Origin: Proteus mirabilis ATCC 29906
Lineage (GTDB): Bacteria; Pseudomonadota; Gammaproteobacteria; Enterobacterales; Enterobacteriaceae
Direction: 5' to 3'
Assembly: GCF_000160755.1 (NCBI RefSeq)
Contig: NZ_GG668576.1
Location: 592,422-656,421 of the forward strand
DNA: 64,000 nucleotides
The translations under genes and the position numbers were made by a program. The notes under the pieces were generated by a model. That model was not told the origin of the DNA, searched no databases, and worked only from the letters and a program-made list of their open reading frames with translations. Below, piece by piece: positions 26,234 to 35,546 of the stretch; within the stretch, counting starts at the first letter, position 1, and the number at the start of each line of letters is the position of its first letter.

Positions 26234-27289
26234 TTATTGATATAATTCTTTACGAATATTCACTAATACTTGCTTAATTAATTGAGGATTGATTTTTTCT
26301 GGTAATTGACTTTGTTGAAAAGCTTGCTCAATTTTTTCTATTAATATTTTGCTTCGCTCAAATAGTGTTTCATAACTTAAAGCACCAGATTTAATTTCTA
26401 ACAACTCATCCCTGTTATCACACCAAACTTTGACTTTTTTTTCAGTAGCAATTCCTAATGCAATATAAAGCAACCTAAAAGTGTGCATCATATTTTTACT
26501 ATCGTAACTTCGTCCATGTTCAATATTTTGCTGATAGCGGGCTTCATTACGCTCCTCAACCCATTGCCAATAAGCATGATACTGCTTGCAATAGGTACTG
26601 TAGCCGTCTTTATTAAAACTAAGATAGGCTTGTAATATGGCTGTTTCAGAGACACTGCTTAGTAAAACATCGGTGGCATTATCTTTTTTTATTACGCCTT
26701 GATAATCACTATTTGGATCATAAAAAACTGCATAAAGATTTTGTGCATGATTGATTTTAACCAACCCAATATTTTGCTGCTCCCAACAACGTTTTTTAAG
26801 CCAATTATTCAGTAATAGGCTTTTTCCATCTTCAATGATATAACAGAAATCAAGGATTGTTTTTAACTCTTTATCTATAGGATCCATGATCTTCTTATTT
26901 AACCCTTGCGCTTTTTTTATTTGCCCTTGAGCATAATGCACAAAAGTCTGTACGCATTCCTTTGATAAAAACCATTCTGGGTTAAATTGCATAAATAATG
27001 GATGACGATAAATAACAACATGCTCTGGTGCATTTAATAATTCTAAAATATTAGGATTAGACGCACACAGTAATTCAACAAATCGCCCTAATTCATAATA
27101 AACGATATCATTAGTTTTATTACTTACTTGTGGCACATAATCAGAGCAATAAAACATCTCTTTAGGTAGATAAAAAACACCTTTAATATCAGTATCTGAA
27201 CTATCTGTTGCCAAATTTTGTGAACGACTACCTGAAATTGTTTCAAATAAAAGGTAAGGCTTTATATTGTCAATGGTCAGTTTCATCAA
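26234..27289 (-). CDS. RlaP/COG3541-type nucleotidyltransferase, second of a pair
   Basis: The 351-residue protein has the DNA polymerase-beta-like nucleotidyltransferase signature GSRSQNLATDSSDTDIKGVFYLP near residues 20-42, with the catalytic DxD. The DUF2081/RlaP-type C-terminal helical region follows. RlaP proteins have been linked to RNA repair operons by comparative genomics. It overlaps the end of its tandem paralogue upstream by 20 bp. The two differ enough in sequence that they are old duplicates. What they add to, and which substrate they use, is unknown. Confidence 0.75.
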   Translation of the reverse strand: MMKLTIDNIKPYLLFETISGSRSQNLATDSSDTDIKGVFYLPKEMFYCSDYVPQVSNKTNDIVYYELGRFVELLCASNPNILELLNAPEHVVIYRHPLFMQFNPEWFLSKECVQTFVHYAQGQIKKAQGLNKKIMDPIDKELKTILDFCYIIEDGKSLLLNNWLKKRCWEQQNIGLVKINHAQNLYAVFYDPNSDYQGVIKKDNATDVLLSSVSETAILQAYLSFNKDGYSTYCKQYHAYWQWVEERNEARYQQNIEHGRSYDSKNMMHTFRLLYIALGIATEKKVKVWCDNRDELLEIKSGALSYETLFERSKILIEKIEQAFQQSQLPEKINPQLIKQVLVNIRKELYQ

Positions 27290-28049
27290 GTATTTTCCTA
27301 AACCAATTATTTAATATTTCACTATCTGGTACGGTGCGTTTCGCTAATTGAGTTGCTGTTTCTTGCCATAAAAAAGTGATCAGTTTTTGCATATTATCGG
27401 TTGGTAGCCAAGTAAAGTGTTCATCTTTATCTGCTTTAAAGCTCACTAACTCTCGAATAATTATTTGCTCATCTGTGGTTAATATATTTATTAGCTGATT
27501 AAGTTCCATCGGTGGGATATTCCCCGTTTTTACTGTCCAATAAGCAGCTAAAAGTGAACGTAAGAGATAGAAATATTTTTTTAATTTTATGGGCTCATCT
27601 ATCGCTTTACTTGCATGACTCTCTTCAAAATGATGTCTACTAACGGCTTTTGCGATCCCTCTATAATGATGAACAATGATTTGGGGTTGATAATATAATT
27701 GTGCCAACTCAAATAATTCTTTTTGGATACCAGCATATTGTTGATAAACAATAGGTGATTGTAACCACTCAAATAAGATAGCATTTGACTTACGTAATAG
27801 ATGCAATGCTTTCGTAATATCCCAAGCTCCTACATCAAACCAATTATTTTCTATCCACTCAAATGTTTCTTTAGGTTTATCAATTGAAAGATATGCATTG
27901 CGAGGCCGTATAAAAATACCTCGTACATCATAGTCACTATTCGTTGATGCGAAGCCCCAAGCACGGCTTCCACTTTCAGCAACATAAAGTAGTTTTATTT
28001 GATGCATTTGCTCTATTTGTGGCAGTTTTTTTAATATCTGATTATGCAT
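27270..28049 (-). CDS. RlaP/COG3541-type nucleotidyltransferase, first of a pair
   Basis: This is the tandem paralogue of the next gene. The nucleotidyltransferase motif is GSRAWGFASTNSDYDVRGIFIRP, again with the DxD, near the N-terminus, followed by helical segments (FEWLQSPIVYQQY). The frame stays open up to 28136, but the extra N-terminal stretch is hydrophobic and unlike the family, so I start it at 28049 (MHNQILKKLP), giving 259 residues; the ribosome site there is weak. It lies just downstream of where guaA would have been before the prophage entered. Confidence 0.72.
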   Translation of the reverse strand: MHNQILKKLPQIEQMHQIKLLYVAESGSRAWGFASTNSDYDVRGIFIRPRNAYLSIDKPKETFEWIENNWFDVGAWDITKALHLLRKSNAILFEWLQSPIVYQQYAGIQKELFELAQLYYQPQIIVHHYRGIAKAVSRHHFEESHASKAIDEPIKLKKYFYLLRSLLAAYWTVKTGNIPPMELNQLINILTTDEQIIIRELVSFKADKDEHFTWLPTDNMQKLITFLWQETATQLAKRTVPDSEILNNWFRKILDETDH

Positions 28050-28229
28050 GATGATGTTACTCGGTATTTCCTTACAACTCTTAAATTTAATAATGTTGCC
28101 AATTATGATGATGACTAGAGCTAACAATAGCAACATAACTACTTTAGTGTCTTATTTTATAATTTATTTTTTGATACCATCTCCTATACCGTCATTTTTT
28201 TCGGTTCTTGTCAACCATTACTAACCATA

Positions 28230-28265
28230 GAAAACAAAAAAGCCACCAGTAACTTACTGATGGCT
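28230..28265 (-). terminator. Probable native guaA terminator
   Basis: A 12-bp stem (28241-28252 with 28254-28265, one G-U pair on the minus strand) is followed on the minus strand by TTTTTTGTTTT. It lies 45 bp beyond the prophage junction, in the direction guaA would be read, which makes it the likely terminator of guaA left behind by the prophage insertion. Confidence 0.75.
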
Positions 28266-28309
28266 CTTGGTTTTTTAACCTTTATCAACTATTGCTGATA
28301 AACGGTATT

Positions 28310-28324
28310 TTATTCCCACTCAAT
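28310..28324 (-). other. Prophage attachment core (guaA 3' end copy)
   Basis: On the minus strand the sequence ATTGAGTGGGAATAA encodes Ile-Glu-Trp-Glu-stop, the known C-terminus of GMP synthetase (…TIEWE). The bases upstream of it do not encode the rest of guaA, so this is the duplicated attachment core left when a prophage inserted at the 3' end of guaA. The intact guaA should be at the other end of the prophage, beyond 64,000. Phages epsilon15 and phiV10 are, as I recall, integrated at guaA as well. Confidence 0.8.
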
Positions 28325-28371
28325 TATATTCTAGTAATTTAACTAACTGATAAATATAAATTATATTAAAA

Positions 28372-28722
28372 TCAGATATCACTGACACCGTCACTGATAC
28401 CGTCATTATGAAATCTGTCTATTTTTTCATCGGTAAGAATTGAGGAGTTTTTCCTTTGCTTCCAGCTCTGAAATACAAAGGTTAAGTGTTCTGGTGTTTT
28501 CATCTGCACGCTGAGCTTCACGCCCATATCGTTCAAGTGTTTCTCGTAGTTGTCGAGAAAGTTCACTGGCTTTGGCTTTCTCAATTCGGCAGGTATTGGT
28601 GTTATCGGTACTTGTAACTTCTGTTTTCGTGGTACCGGTTGAGAGCTGCACCCTGTCAAAGTGATTAAGAACACGATCAAGCAAAGCATCTGTACGTATC
28701 GTATCATGCTGTTGTGCGTCAT
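28372..28722 (-). CDS. Rz1 spanin lipoprotein, embedded in Rz
   Basis: The 116-residue product has a lipoprotein signal with lipobox LTGC (Cys24) and a Pro-rich mature start (SSQPVPRKQKLQVPITPIP), as in Rz1 outer-membrane spanins. It is read in a shifted frame inside the Rz gene, the usual arrangement. It is long for an Rz1 (usually about 60 residues) because the frame runs 55 bp past the Rz stop codon. The ATG at 28722 gives a standard signal peptide; the frame is open further upstream but without reason to start there. Confidence 0.75.
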   Translation of the reverse strand: MTHNSMIRYVQMLCLIVFLITLTGCSSQPVPRKQKLQVPITPIPAELRKPKPVNFLDNYEKHLNDMGVKLSVQMKTPEHLTFVFQSWKQRKNSSILTDEKIDRFHNDGISDGVSDI

Positions 28723-28921
28723 GATATATCTCCAACCTATTCTGCTGTTCATTGTCTGCTTGTTTACGCAGAACAATATTTGTGGCCACATCCTTTTCAT
28801 CTAATTGATTACCTGCAATCTGTTTATTCATTGCTTGGTTATCAAAATAAATACCGCCAGCAACAAAGCCAGCGGTAAAGGAAACAGCCAAAGCAATTAA
28901 CGCTATGACGGTTTTATTCAT
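28427..28921 (-). CDS. Rz inner-membrane spanin
   Basis: The 164-residue protein has one N-terminal membrane helix (TVIALIALAVSFTAGFVAGGIYF) followed by a long, charged, coiled-coil-prone periplasmic domain, the layout of i-spanin Rz. With Rz1 it bridges the two membranes and disrupts the outer membrane in the last step of lysis. It follows the endolysin gene by 15 bp in the lysis cassette. Confidence 0.85.
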   Translation of the reverse strand: MNKTVIALIALAVSFTAGFVAGGIYFDNQAMNKQIAGNQLDEKDVATNIVLRKQADNEQQNRLEIYHDAQQHDTIRTDALLDRVLNHFDRVQLSTGTTKTEVTSTDNTNTCRIEKAKASELSRQLRETLERYGREAQRADENTRTLNLCISELEAKEKLLNSYR

Positions 28922-28936
28922 TAATCATCACCATTA

Positions 28937-29401
28937 TTAAATTAATGAAAAGGCTCTATCGAAAACATCATCAACATAAGGCTGTTGAGCATTTTCAACA
29001 GAAATGATTGCTTTTGCCATTTTGATTGATGTTGATTTATTAAATAGGTTTAAGCATTCGTGACGTTGAAAGCCCGTATCCTTGCAAACTCGTTTAATAT
29101 AATTTTCAGTATGGTTGTTATCAGATGATGGCGCCCATCGTTCTATGATTTCTTCAACAGTATCTATTTTGTCACAACCAACATTAGGCTTACCTTTTTG
29201 CTTACTATAAGTTTGAAGCAATTTCATTAATGCCCGAACACCATAATAAACATTGATAAAAGTACAAAATTTATCATCATTTTGTACTGTTGCTAGACCT
29301 TGCCATTTAGAAGAACCATGTCGAATGTTGCCCGGATTATTATTTCTGATACCTCTAACGCCAGTGTTAACGTAATTGCTTTTAAAAACTGACATATTCA
29401 C
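28937..29401 (-). CDS. Endolysin with RNNNPGN-type muramidase/transglycosylase domain
   Basis: The 154-residue protein carries the motif [11 protein letters not shown] near residues 17-27, then a conserved block with GVRALMKLLQTYSKQ and IIERWAPSSDNNHTENYI. This is a phage peptidoglycan hydrolase family. It shares the same domain with residues 350-465 of the 1027-residue virion protein of this phage. It has no signal peptide, so release depends on the holin. The start codon overlaps the stop of the upstream holin-like gene (ATGA). Confidence 0.82.
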   Translation of the reverse strand: MNMSVFKSNYVNTGVRGIRNNNPGNIRHGSSKWQGLATVQNDDKFCTFINVYYGVRALMKLLQTYSKQKGKPNVGCDKIDTVEEIIERWAPSSDNNHTENYIKRVCKDTGFQRHECLNLFNKSTSIKMAKAIISVENAQQPYVDDVFDRAFSLI

Positions 29402-29670
29402 CCCTTTATAAACTTGATGACATTGCCTTTACTGACCAGCAACGTTGTGCAGATCAGGATATTGGCAAAGATGTTGTAGATATCAGCGTGATAATTAGGA
29501 TCGAAGTAAGCGCGAATAGGTACGCTTGAAGAATAAGCAAGAATGAGGAAAGCTAACCATCCACCTTTTTTACAGTGTTGTCTGCCGTCACGTTTAAAAT
29601 AGAACACACGTAAAAATATGACTGTACAGATGATGGCGTTAACAATAGTGAGCAATGTTTCGCATTTCAT
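29398..29670 (-). CDS. Holin-like protein, three-TM type
   Basis: The 90-residue protein has about three hydrophobic segments (LLTIVNAIICTVIFLRVFYF, GWLAFLILAYSSSVPI and IYNIFANILICTTLLV) with charged ends. Size, topology and place between a second membrane protein and the endolysin fit the DUF754/phage_holin_3-type family. It overlaps both neighbours by 4 bp, so the cassette is translationally coupled. Confidence 0.72.
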   Translation of the reverse strand: MKCETLLTIVNAIICTVIFLRVFYFKRDGRQHCKKGGWLAFLILAYSSSVPIRAYFDPNYHADIYNIFANILICTTLLVSKGNVIKFIKG

Positions 29671-30038
29671 TGTTGCCCTCCTTGTTTCGGTATATCAACC
29701 CTTCCATATGCTTTTACGCTTAACTTAACCACAAGCAAAGCGGAAACAAAAGCACCTACGGCATCGATATGTTCGATTTCGTATTGCTCCGGTTTCACAC
29801 CGAAAAGGCCTGTAACAGAAATAAAGATAGTTGCTGCGGGGCTAAAGAATATAAGACCACAAACGAAGCTTAGAAAAGCTAATAACGATCTACGTTTAAA
29901 GCTATATTCAGTAGCAGCAGTAGTAAAGAAGATGGCTCCCAACAGTGAACCCATAACAACTTCTGCTGGAAGCCCTGCGAAGTAACCAAGAAAAGCAGTA
30001 GTGCCGATCCCAGCTTTTGTGTAGACATCTTCTTGCAT
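29667..30038 (-). CDS. Holin or antiholin-like membrane protein, LydA-type
   Basis: This 123-residue protein has three to four membrane segments (GTTAFLGYFAGLPAEVVMGSL, SLLAFLSFVCGLIFFSPAAT and DAVGAFVSALLVVKLSV). It resembles phage holin family 3 (LydA type). It is the first gene of the lysis cassette, with an ATGA overlap to the next holin-like gene; one of the two is probably the holin and the other an antiholin, but sequence alone does not say which. Confidence 0.65.
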   Translation of the reverse strand: MQEDVYTKAGIGTTAFLGYFAGLPAEVVMGSLLGAIFFTTAATEYSFKRRSLLAFLSFVCGLIFFSPAATIFISVTGLFGVKPEQYEIEHIDAVGAFVSALLVVKLSVKAYGRVDIPKQGGQQ

Positions 30039-30237
30039 GAGTGTAGTACCAGTGATTAATGAATAGTCATGATACTACACAACAAGAAAGATAACCAAAA
30101 ATGCAAAAAAGATTAAACAAACATTATTATATAATTTGTAATAAAAACCATTTAATAAAACAAACATATAGAATGCTGACCTAAATTTACATTAGTGATA
30201 AACTCTCACATCAATTTTTATTATAGATAATTTAATT

Positions 30238-30600
30238 ATGCTCCAGCTATTTGCGCGATACTTCTCTGTTGGTGTTATTAACACTCTTTTACATTGGGTG
30301 GTGTTCGGTATTTTGGTTTACTTAGTTACCACAACACAGGCTACTGCGAACCTGATCGCATTCATCATTGCTGTTACCTTCTCATTCTTTGCTAACGCTA
30401 AGTTTACATTTAAGAAGAAAGCAACTGGTAGGAGATACATAGCATTCACAGTATTCATGGGTGTGTTAAGTTATCTGACTGGATTTATAGCCGATAAACT
30501 CAATGCAATGCCAATAATTACCTTAGTTGCATTCTCAGCAATTAGCCTTGTTCTTGGCTTTTTCTACTCAAAATTATTTGTCTTTAAAGGAATAGAGTAA
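30238..30600 (+). CDS. gtrA: GtrA-type bactoprenol-linked glucose flippase
   Basis: The 120-residue protein has four membrane helices and the GtrA family pattern ([21 protein letters not shown], then [20 protein letters not shown]). It flips undecaprenyl-phosphate-glucose across the inner membrane in O-antigen glucosylation. The gtrA stop codon overlaps the gtrB start. The cassette lies on the plus strand, opposite to the phage late genes. Its upstream region (30039-30237) has no GATC sites, so Dam/OxyR phase variation as known in P22-type gtr operons is not expected. Confidence 0.85.
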   Translation: MLQLFARYFSVGVINTLLHWVVFGILVYLVTTTQATANLIAFIIAVTFSFFANAKFTFKKKATGRRYIAFTVFMGVLSYLTGFIADKLNAMPIITLVAFSAISLVLGFFYSKLFVFKGIE

Positions 30601-31520
30601 TGAAGATTTCTTTAGTTGTTCCAGTTTTCAATGAAGAAGAAGCAATACCTATTTTTTATAAAACGGTTCGTGAAAATGAAGAACTAAAAAAATATGACGT
30701 TGAAATTATTTTTATTAATGATGGCAGTAAAGATTCAACTGAAAATATCATCAATGCGTTGTCGTTAGCTGATGAGCAAGTAGTAGCATTAAGTTTTACT
30801 AGAAACTTTGGTAAAGAACCTGCACTTTTTGCAGGATTAGATCATGCCACTGGTGAAGCAATAATCCCTATTGATGTTGACCTTCAAGACCCAATAGAAG
30901 TTATCCCCCAATTAATAGAAAAGTGGAAACAAGGTGCTGATGTTGTTTTAGCAAAAAGAACTGACCGATCTACTGATGGTTGGTTGAAACGCAAAACAGC
31001 AGAATGGTTTTATAAACTGCATAATAAAATCAGCACACCAAAGATTGAAGAAAACGTGGGTGATTTCCGTTTAATGTCTCGTGAAACAGTTGAGAATATT
31101 AAATTGCTTCCTGAACGCAACTTATTTATGAAAGGTGTTCTATCTTGGGTGGGAGGGAAAGTAGATATCGTCGAATATTCTCGTGCTGAACGTTCCGCTG
31201 GTGAATCCAAGTTTAATGGCTGGAAACTTTGGAACCTTGCATTAGAAGGGATCACCAGTTTTTCAACCTTTCCACTCCGTATGTGGACTTATATTGGTTT
31301 ATTTGTTGGCGCCATTTCATTTGTTTATGGTGGCTGGATGATTATAGATAAGCTGATTTGGGGAAACCCTGTGCCGGGATACCCGTCTCTTCTGGTTTCT
31401 ATTTTATTTCTTGGTGGTATTCAGCTTATTGGTATTGGTGTTCTTGGTGAATATATCGGGAGGATATATGTTGAAAGCAAGAAAAGACCTAAATACTTGT
31501 TAAAGGACAATAAAAAATGA
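30600..31520 (+). CDS. gtrB: GtrB-type bactoprenol glucosyltransferase
   Basis: This is a 306-residue GT2-family enzyme of the dolichol-phosphate mannosyltransferase/GtrB group: [14 protein letters not shown], then [25 protein letters not shown] and [11 protein letters not shown] with the catalytic Asp residues. [14 protein letters not shown] is the GtrB signature loop. Two C-terminal membrane helices follow. It transfers glucose from UDP-glucose to undecaprenyl phosphate for the GtrC-like transferase. The start overlaps the gtrA stop by 1 bp and its end overlaps the next gene by 4 bp. Confidence 0.9.
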   Translation: MKISLVVPVFNEEEAIPIFYKTVRENEELKKYDVEIIFINDGSKDSTENIINALSLADEQVVALSFTRNFGKEPALFAGLDHATGEAIIPIDVDLQDPIEVIPQLIEKWKQGADVVLAKRTDRSTDGWLKRKTAEWFYKLHNKISTPKIEENVGDFRLMSRETVENIKLLPERNLFMKGVLSWVGGKVDIVEYSRAERSAGESKFNGWKLWNLALEGITSFSTFPLRMWTYIGLFVGAISFVYGGWMIIDKLIWGNPVPGYPSLLVSILFLGGIQLIGIGVLGEYIGRIYVESKKRPKYLLKDNKK

Positions 31521-32962
31521 TAAGTAAAAATAAAAACATTTTTTTTATGTTTATAATGGCATCATTAATTTTTTATTTCCCCATCATAAATAATGGTATT
31601 TATTATAGAGATGATTTACATAGAAACTTGACAGGTTATTACGGATGGGATGTGTTAGGGCGACCACTAGCTAATTATTTTTCAAGAATAATTACATCCA
31701 GTGGAGATTTTTTAATTGATATATTTCCGTTAAATATAATTTACTCATGTGTTTTTTTATCAATATCATGTCTTTTAATAAAAACAAATATACTAGATAA
31801 ATATGAAATAAAAAACTCATCAATAATATCTTTGATATTTATATTAAATCCATTCTTCATTCAAAATATGATGTATAGATTTGATTCTATACAAATGTCA
31901 TTTGCAATATTGTTATCCATTTGTTCATATACATACAAAAATAAAAACTTACCCTTATATGTTTTATTTTCAATAATATTTGGCGTGTTGTCTCTTTCTC
32001 TTTACCAACCTTGCTATAATATATTTTTAGCTATGATGTCCATTGATATCCTATGCATGGCTTTATCAAAAAAAAGCACCAAAGAAACATTTATAAATAT
32101 TTACAAAAAATCTTTAATATTCATTGTATCCTACCTTTTATACTTAATAATAATTAAGTATATATTCTTAATATCAAACAGTAGAGGTGATTTAATAGAA
32201 TTCGATCTGGATTCAATAATTATATTAAGTAAAACTTTTAATGATGTTCTAGATTTAATTTTCTTAATTTTTATTGATGATGGAAGTAAAATATTTTTTA
32301 TTATATTATTCTCTTTATCTTTTATTTGTTATTCTTTTATTTTATATAAATATAAAAATCGCATTGGTTTATTATTTCTAATATTTATCTCTATAGTAAT
32401 ATTTTTTATTTCGTTACTTGGGCCTGCTATTTTATTGAAAAACCCTCCAATAATGGCAAGGACTATTGTTACATTTCCCGTGCTTTTAATGTTGATATCA
32501 ATACCTATATTATCAACAAATAATCTTAAATACTCTATTTTCATTATTATTATTCCACTATTATCAATGAGTTACTACATATCTAATGCAGTGTCATCTC
32601 AAAGAGATTATGAATCTTCATTCTTTGATATGATCAACTATGATATTTTGAATAAAATTGGAAGTGACTATGATAAAGTGATAATAACAGGAAAACCTAG
32701 CTACAGCAGAGCGACATCATTGATTATAAATAATCATAAAATTGTGGATATGTTTGTCACACCTGCATTTGGTTTTCAAGCATCATTTATGCTTACTCAA
32801 AAAGGTGTTATGCGAGTTGAGCCAGCATATGGTAAGGATAAAATATATAATGAATTTATTAACAAAATTAAAAATGATGGCGTAAAACCAATATCATGCA
32901 ACAATGAATACTCTATATACTATAATGATAAAATCGTAGCTATAAAACTTGGTAAATGCTAA
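31517..32962 (+). CDS. GtrC/GtrV-like serotype-specific glucosyltransferase
   Basis: The 481-residue membrane protein has about ten or eleven hydrophobic helices. The N-terminal [23 protein letters not shown] matches the glucosyltransferase GtrII/GtrV pattern (an Asp-Asp pair in the first periplasmic loop followed by GRPL). This gene adds glucose to the O-antigen and so sets the serotype. It is very A+T rich, even compared with its neighbours, with many ATA codons, as is usual for the variable third gene of gtr cassettes. It is preceded by gtrA and gtrB and followed by a strong terminator. Confidence 0.82.
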   Translation: MISKNKNIFFMFIMASLIFYFPIINNGIYYRDDLHRNLTGYYGWDVLGRPLANYFSRIITSSGDFLIDIFPLNIIYSCVFLSISCLLIKTNILDKYEIKNSSIISLIFILNPFFIQNMMYRFDSIQMSFAILLSICSYTYKNKNLPLYVLFSIIFGVLSLSLYQPCYNIFLAMMSIDILCMALSKKSTKETFINIYKKSLIFIVSYLLYLIIIKYIFLISNSRGDLIEFDLDSIIILSKTFNDVLDLIFLIFIDDGSKIFFIILFSLSFICYSFILYKYKNRIGLLFLIFISIVIFFISLLGPAILLKNPPIMARTIVTFPVLLMLISIPILSTNNLKYSIFIIIIPLLSMSYYISNAVSSQRDYESSFFDMINYDILNKIGSDYDKVIITGKPSYSRATSLIINNHKIVDMFVTPAFGFQASFMLTQKGVMRVEPAYGKDKIYNEFINKIKNDGVKPISCNNEYSIYYNDKIVAIKLGKC

Positions 32963-32990
32963 TAAAGTGGGGTTATTAACCCCACTTTAT
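32962..32990. terminator. Bidirectional terminator between gtr cassette and tailspike
   Basis: A 13-bp perfect stem, ATAAAGTGGGGTT with AACCCCACTTTAT around ATT, starts at the last base of the gtrC-like stop codon and ends just before the tailspike stop codon, so it ends both convergent transcripts. Confidence 0.88.
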
Positions 32991-32991
32991 A

Positions 32992-35373
32992 TTAAATATT
33001 AAAAATACAAGCAGTATTGTCAGGACTAGAAAATAAAAACTCTATTATGAAAAAATTACGTGAGCTACTACTTGATAAATAAATGTTATTTTGCGAGTAC
33101 GACAAAACGAAGTAATCATCATTGCCTGAAGAATTTACCTTTTTAAAAATTGATGTCCCATTAACTTTAGTGAGAATATACTCTGAAGAAGATTGTTTTG
33201 AATTATAATCAGTACTTATTATTTTAATTAAAACTTCACAGTTAGCCCCTGAGATTGATAGTATATTTTTTTCTATACTTATATTTCTAACATTGATTTT
33301 TCTCGTTATAAATCCATCTGGTATAGAAGTGCTACTATTTACCATATTAACATCTTTTGGCACTGAAAGAGATGAACCAAATCTGTCAAATCCACGATCC
33401 CTTGTATCAGATACAGCGTAATGTATTATCTTAGGATATCTATAATATTTACCTGAATCTAGTACAGCATGACCGATAGCATATGATGGTATACTATCAT
33501 CCAAGAATAAAACAAACTCATTTCCTGATGGGTTTGTAACATATACAATATAATCATATTGGTCATCAAATTGATTATATGGAGCATATCCAGAAAAAGA
33601 CGCGTTAAATCCAGAAGATAGTTCAATTAAATACCTATCTACAGCTTTAGATGACTTAAGGTTTGCTACTTGAATCCCACTTACATTCAACCCTCTGAAA
33701 GTATTCACTTTCAAATATTGCTCAACAAATTCTGCTCCATTGGATGCTAGAGAAACCCCTTTAACAATATCAAAAAAATACGCAATTTCAGTTCTTTCTC
33801 CAACACCATCACAACCATTACTAGACCAATTTGAATACCATAACTCGTTAGATACTTTATATCCAAATCGTTTACATGCCCTAGCCCAACAATTTAGCAT
33901 ATTTAATGAAGTTGAAGTTCCTTTTATCCACCCACCTTCAGAATTTGGTCCACCAAAAGAAAAACCATCTCTACCATTATTATTAGATAATACCCTAATA
34001 AATGATGTCATATACATTGATACGTGTATACCATCTAAAATAGCATCCTCAAAACAGCCACCGATAAATAAACTATTTGCATACCAAAAATCATTACTGA
34101 ATAAAACATAGTTTAATTTGTTACCACCACTAACCCCTAAAGATTCAATCCTTGCCCCCCAGTCAGATCTACCACATTCAATTTTTATTAATGATTCTCC
34201 CTCAATACCTCCTGTATATCTAATACTAGAATTTCTATCTCTTCCACCGAATATATTTACATTCCTTAACTTGCGTATTATTAAACAATGTTTCCCATCA
34301 GCATCTGGATTAAATGAGTTAATTCCAAAATATTTGTCATCATGGCTAGAGTTTGTAAACAGCAACGATCCACTAAACTCCATATATTCAATAGCTAATT
34401 GTATTGCCTCGCGATTATCTGTTATTCCATTATCATCAACACCGCCAAAATTAAATATATTATGTGATTCATAACCAAAATTAGCATCACCAACACAGAT
34501 CCATGATTCATCTGGTGATGAGTTGGGGCTAACAAAAATAGGTAATGAATCTCTATTCCTAACCGCGTAATAGAAATCACCAAATTTAACACACTCCAAA
34601 TCAGTATTTACAGTACACCCATCAATAAAGTTACCAATACGAGTATATTTTGTCTTTGTAATTATTGATGAGATAGAGTTGTTTCCAATGTTTACAAATT
34701 CACCACCTTTTTCAGAAGATAATATGCTCAATACCTCAATAGCACTTCCAGAAGCTGGGGCAACAGCTATTGGGTATCCATCTTTATCAAACGTTAAAAC
34801 TTTTCCAGCTCTCTCATCTGCATTTGGCAATGCTGGTATAACCTTATCTTTTACCCTTAATGTTTTACTATCAATATCCTTAATACTGTTATCAACGTAG
34901 TCTTTATTAGCACTATCACTGCCGAGCTTAGGAGTCGCTAAATTAGCAATACGATTGCCCTTGGCATCATAGTAATTCGATAGATAGGTAGGCTTACGTA
35001 AGCTTAAAGAGAAAGTACCAAATGCTTTTTGAATTAACATCGTTAAATAATCAAAGGCATCTTCATGTACTTCTGCAAAGAATTTACCCTGATTACGCAG
35101 ATCAGTTTCTTGTACAACAGGTAAATCACGTTCTAATAATATCTTCCAGCCTTGAGCTAAAGGTTTATTTAAAACCACCTTACCGCCATGATAAGAACCA
35201 GCCCCCACAATAGTGTAATCAGTGCCATTCTTTAATATTGTTTCATTGCCGTCACTGTCAGCAACCACAACAATCAAATGTTTGCCTTCAAAGATACGGA
35301 AACGAAAATCAAAATCCGTTGTTACGCCATTACCTACATACTCTTCATGGCTTAGTTCAGTAGATACCGTCAT
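32992..35373 (-). CDS. Tailspike protein with T7-like N-terminus and beta-helix domain
   Basis: The 793-residue protein is the receptor-binding spike of the virion. Residues 1-120 resemble the T7 gp17 N-terminal tail-binding domain (TTDFDFRFRIFEGKHLIVVV, then DAFDYLTMLIQKAFG). From about residue 305, GGVDDNGITDNREAIQLAI begins a right-handed beta-helix of the pectate-lyase type, common in enzymes that cut or deacetylate surface polysaccharide. The C-terminal part is more A+T rich than the N-terminal part, consistent with swapping of the receptor-binding end. The next gene on the far side is the O-antigen glucosyltransferase cassette, so the two set host recognition together. Confidence 0.85.
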   Translation of the reverse strand: MTVSTELSHEEYVGNGVTTDFDFRFRIFEGKHLIVVVADSDGNETILKNGTDYTIVGAGSYHGGKVVLNKPLAQGWKILLERDLPVVQETDLRNQGKFFAEVHEDAFDYLTMLIQKAFGTFSLSLRKPTYLSNYYDAKGNRIANLATPKLGSDSANKDYVDNSIKDIDSKTLRVKDKVIPALPNADERAGKVLTFDKDGYPIAVAPASGSAIEVLSILSSEKGGEFVNIGNNSISSIITKTKYTRIGNFIDGCTVNTDLECVKFGDFYYAVRNRDSLPIFVSPNSSPDESWICVGDANFGYESHNIFNFGGVDDNGITDNREAIQLAIEYMEFSGSLLFTNSSHDDKYFGINSFNPDADGKHCLIIRKLRNVNIFGGRDRNSSIRYTGGIEGESLIKIECGRSDWGARIESLGVSGGNKLNYVLFSNDFWYANSLFIGGCFEDAILDGIHVSMYMTSFIRVLSNNNGRDGFSFGGPNSEGGWIKGTSTSLNMLNCWARACKRFGYKVSNELWYSNWSSNGCDGVGERTEIAYFFDIVKGVSLASNGAEFVEQYLKVNTFRGLNVSGIQVANLKSSKAVDRYLIELSSGFNASFSGYAPYNQFDDQYDYIVYVTNPSGNEFVLFLDDSIPSYAIGHAVLDSGKYYRYPKIIHYAVSDTRDRGFDRFGSSLSVPKDVNMVNSSTSIPDGFITRKINVRNISIEKNILSISGANCEVLIKIISTDYNSKQSSSEYILTKVNGTSIFKKVNSSGNDDYFVLSYSQNNIYLSSSSSRNFFIIEFLFSSPDNTACIFNI

Positions 35374-35546
35374 TGCTCATCTCCTCTGGTGTTAATGAGG
35401 ATATGATACGTTTAACTACAAAACATATCCATATTTGCAATAATGGTTATCATATAGAAAATTAAATTAACCATTTGGATGAACATTTTAATGTATTTAC
35501 ATTATTATAGTTTACGTAATTATTTTCATTAGTGAGGACTTTAGCC

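Noticed and set aside
28186..28407. ATACCGTCATT repeated at 28186 and 28397 on both sides of the left junction
   Set aside because: Both copies are on the same side of the prophage, so they cannot be its attL and attR. The guaA-end core at 28310 explains the junction better. The repeat may be chance or an arm-type integrase site.
30039..30237. Dam/OxyR phase-variation signals upstream of the gtr cassette
   Set aside because: I looked for GATC pairs and OxyR half-sites, as in P22-type gtr operons, and found no GATC here.
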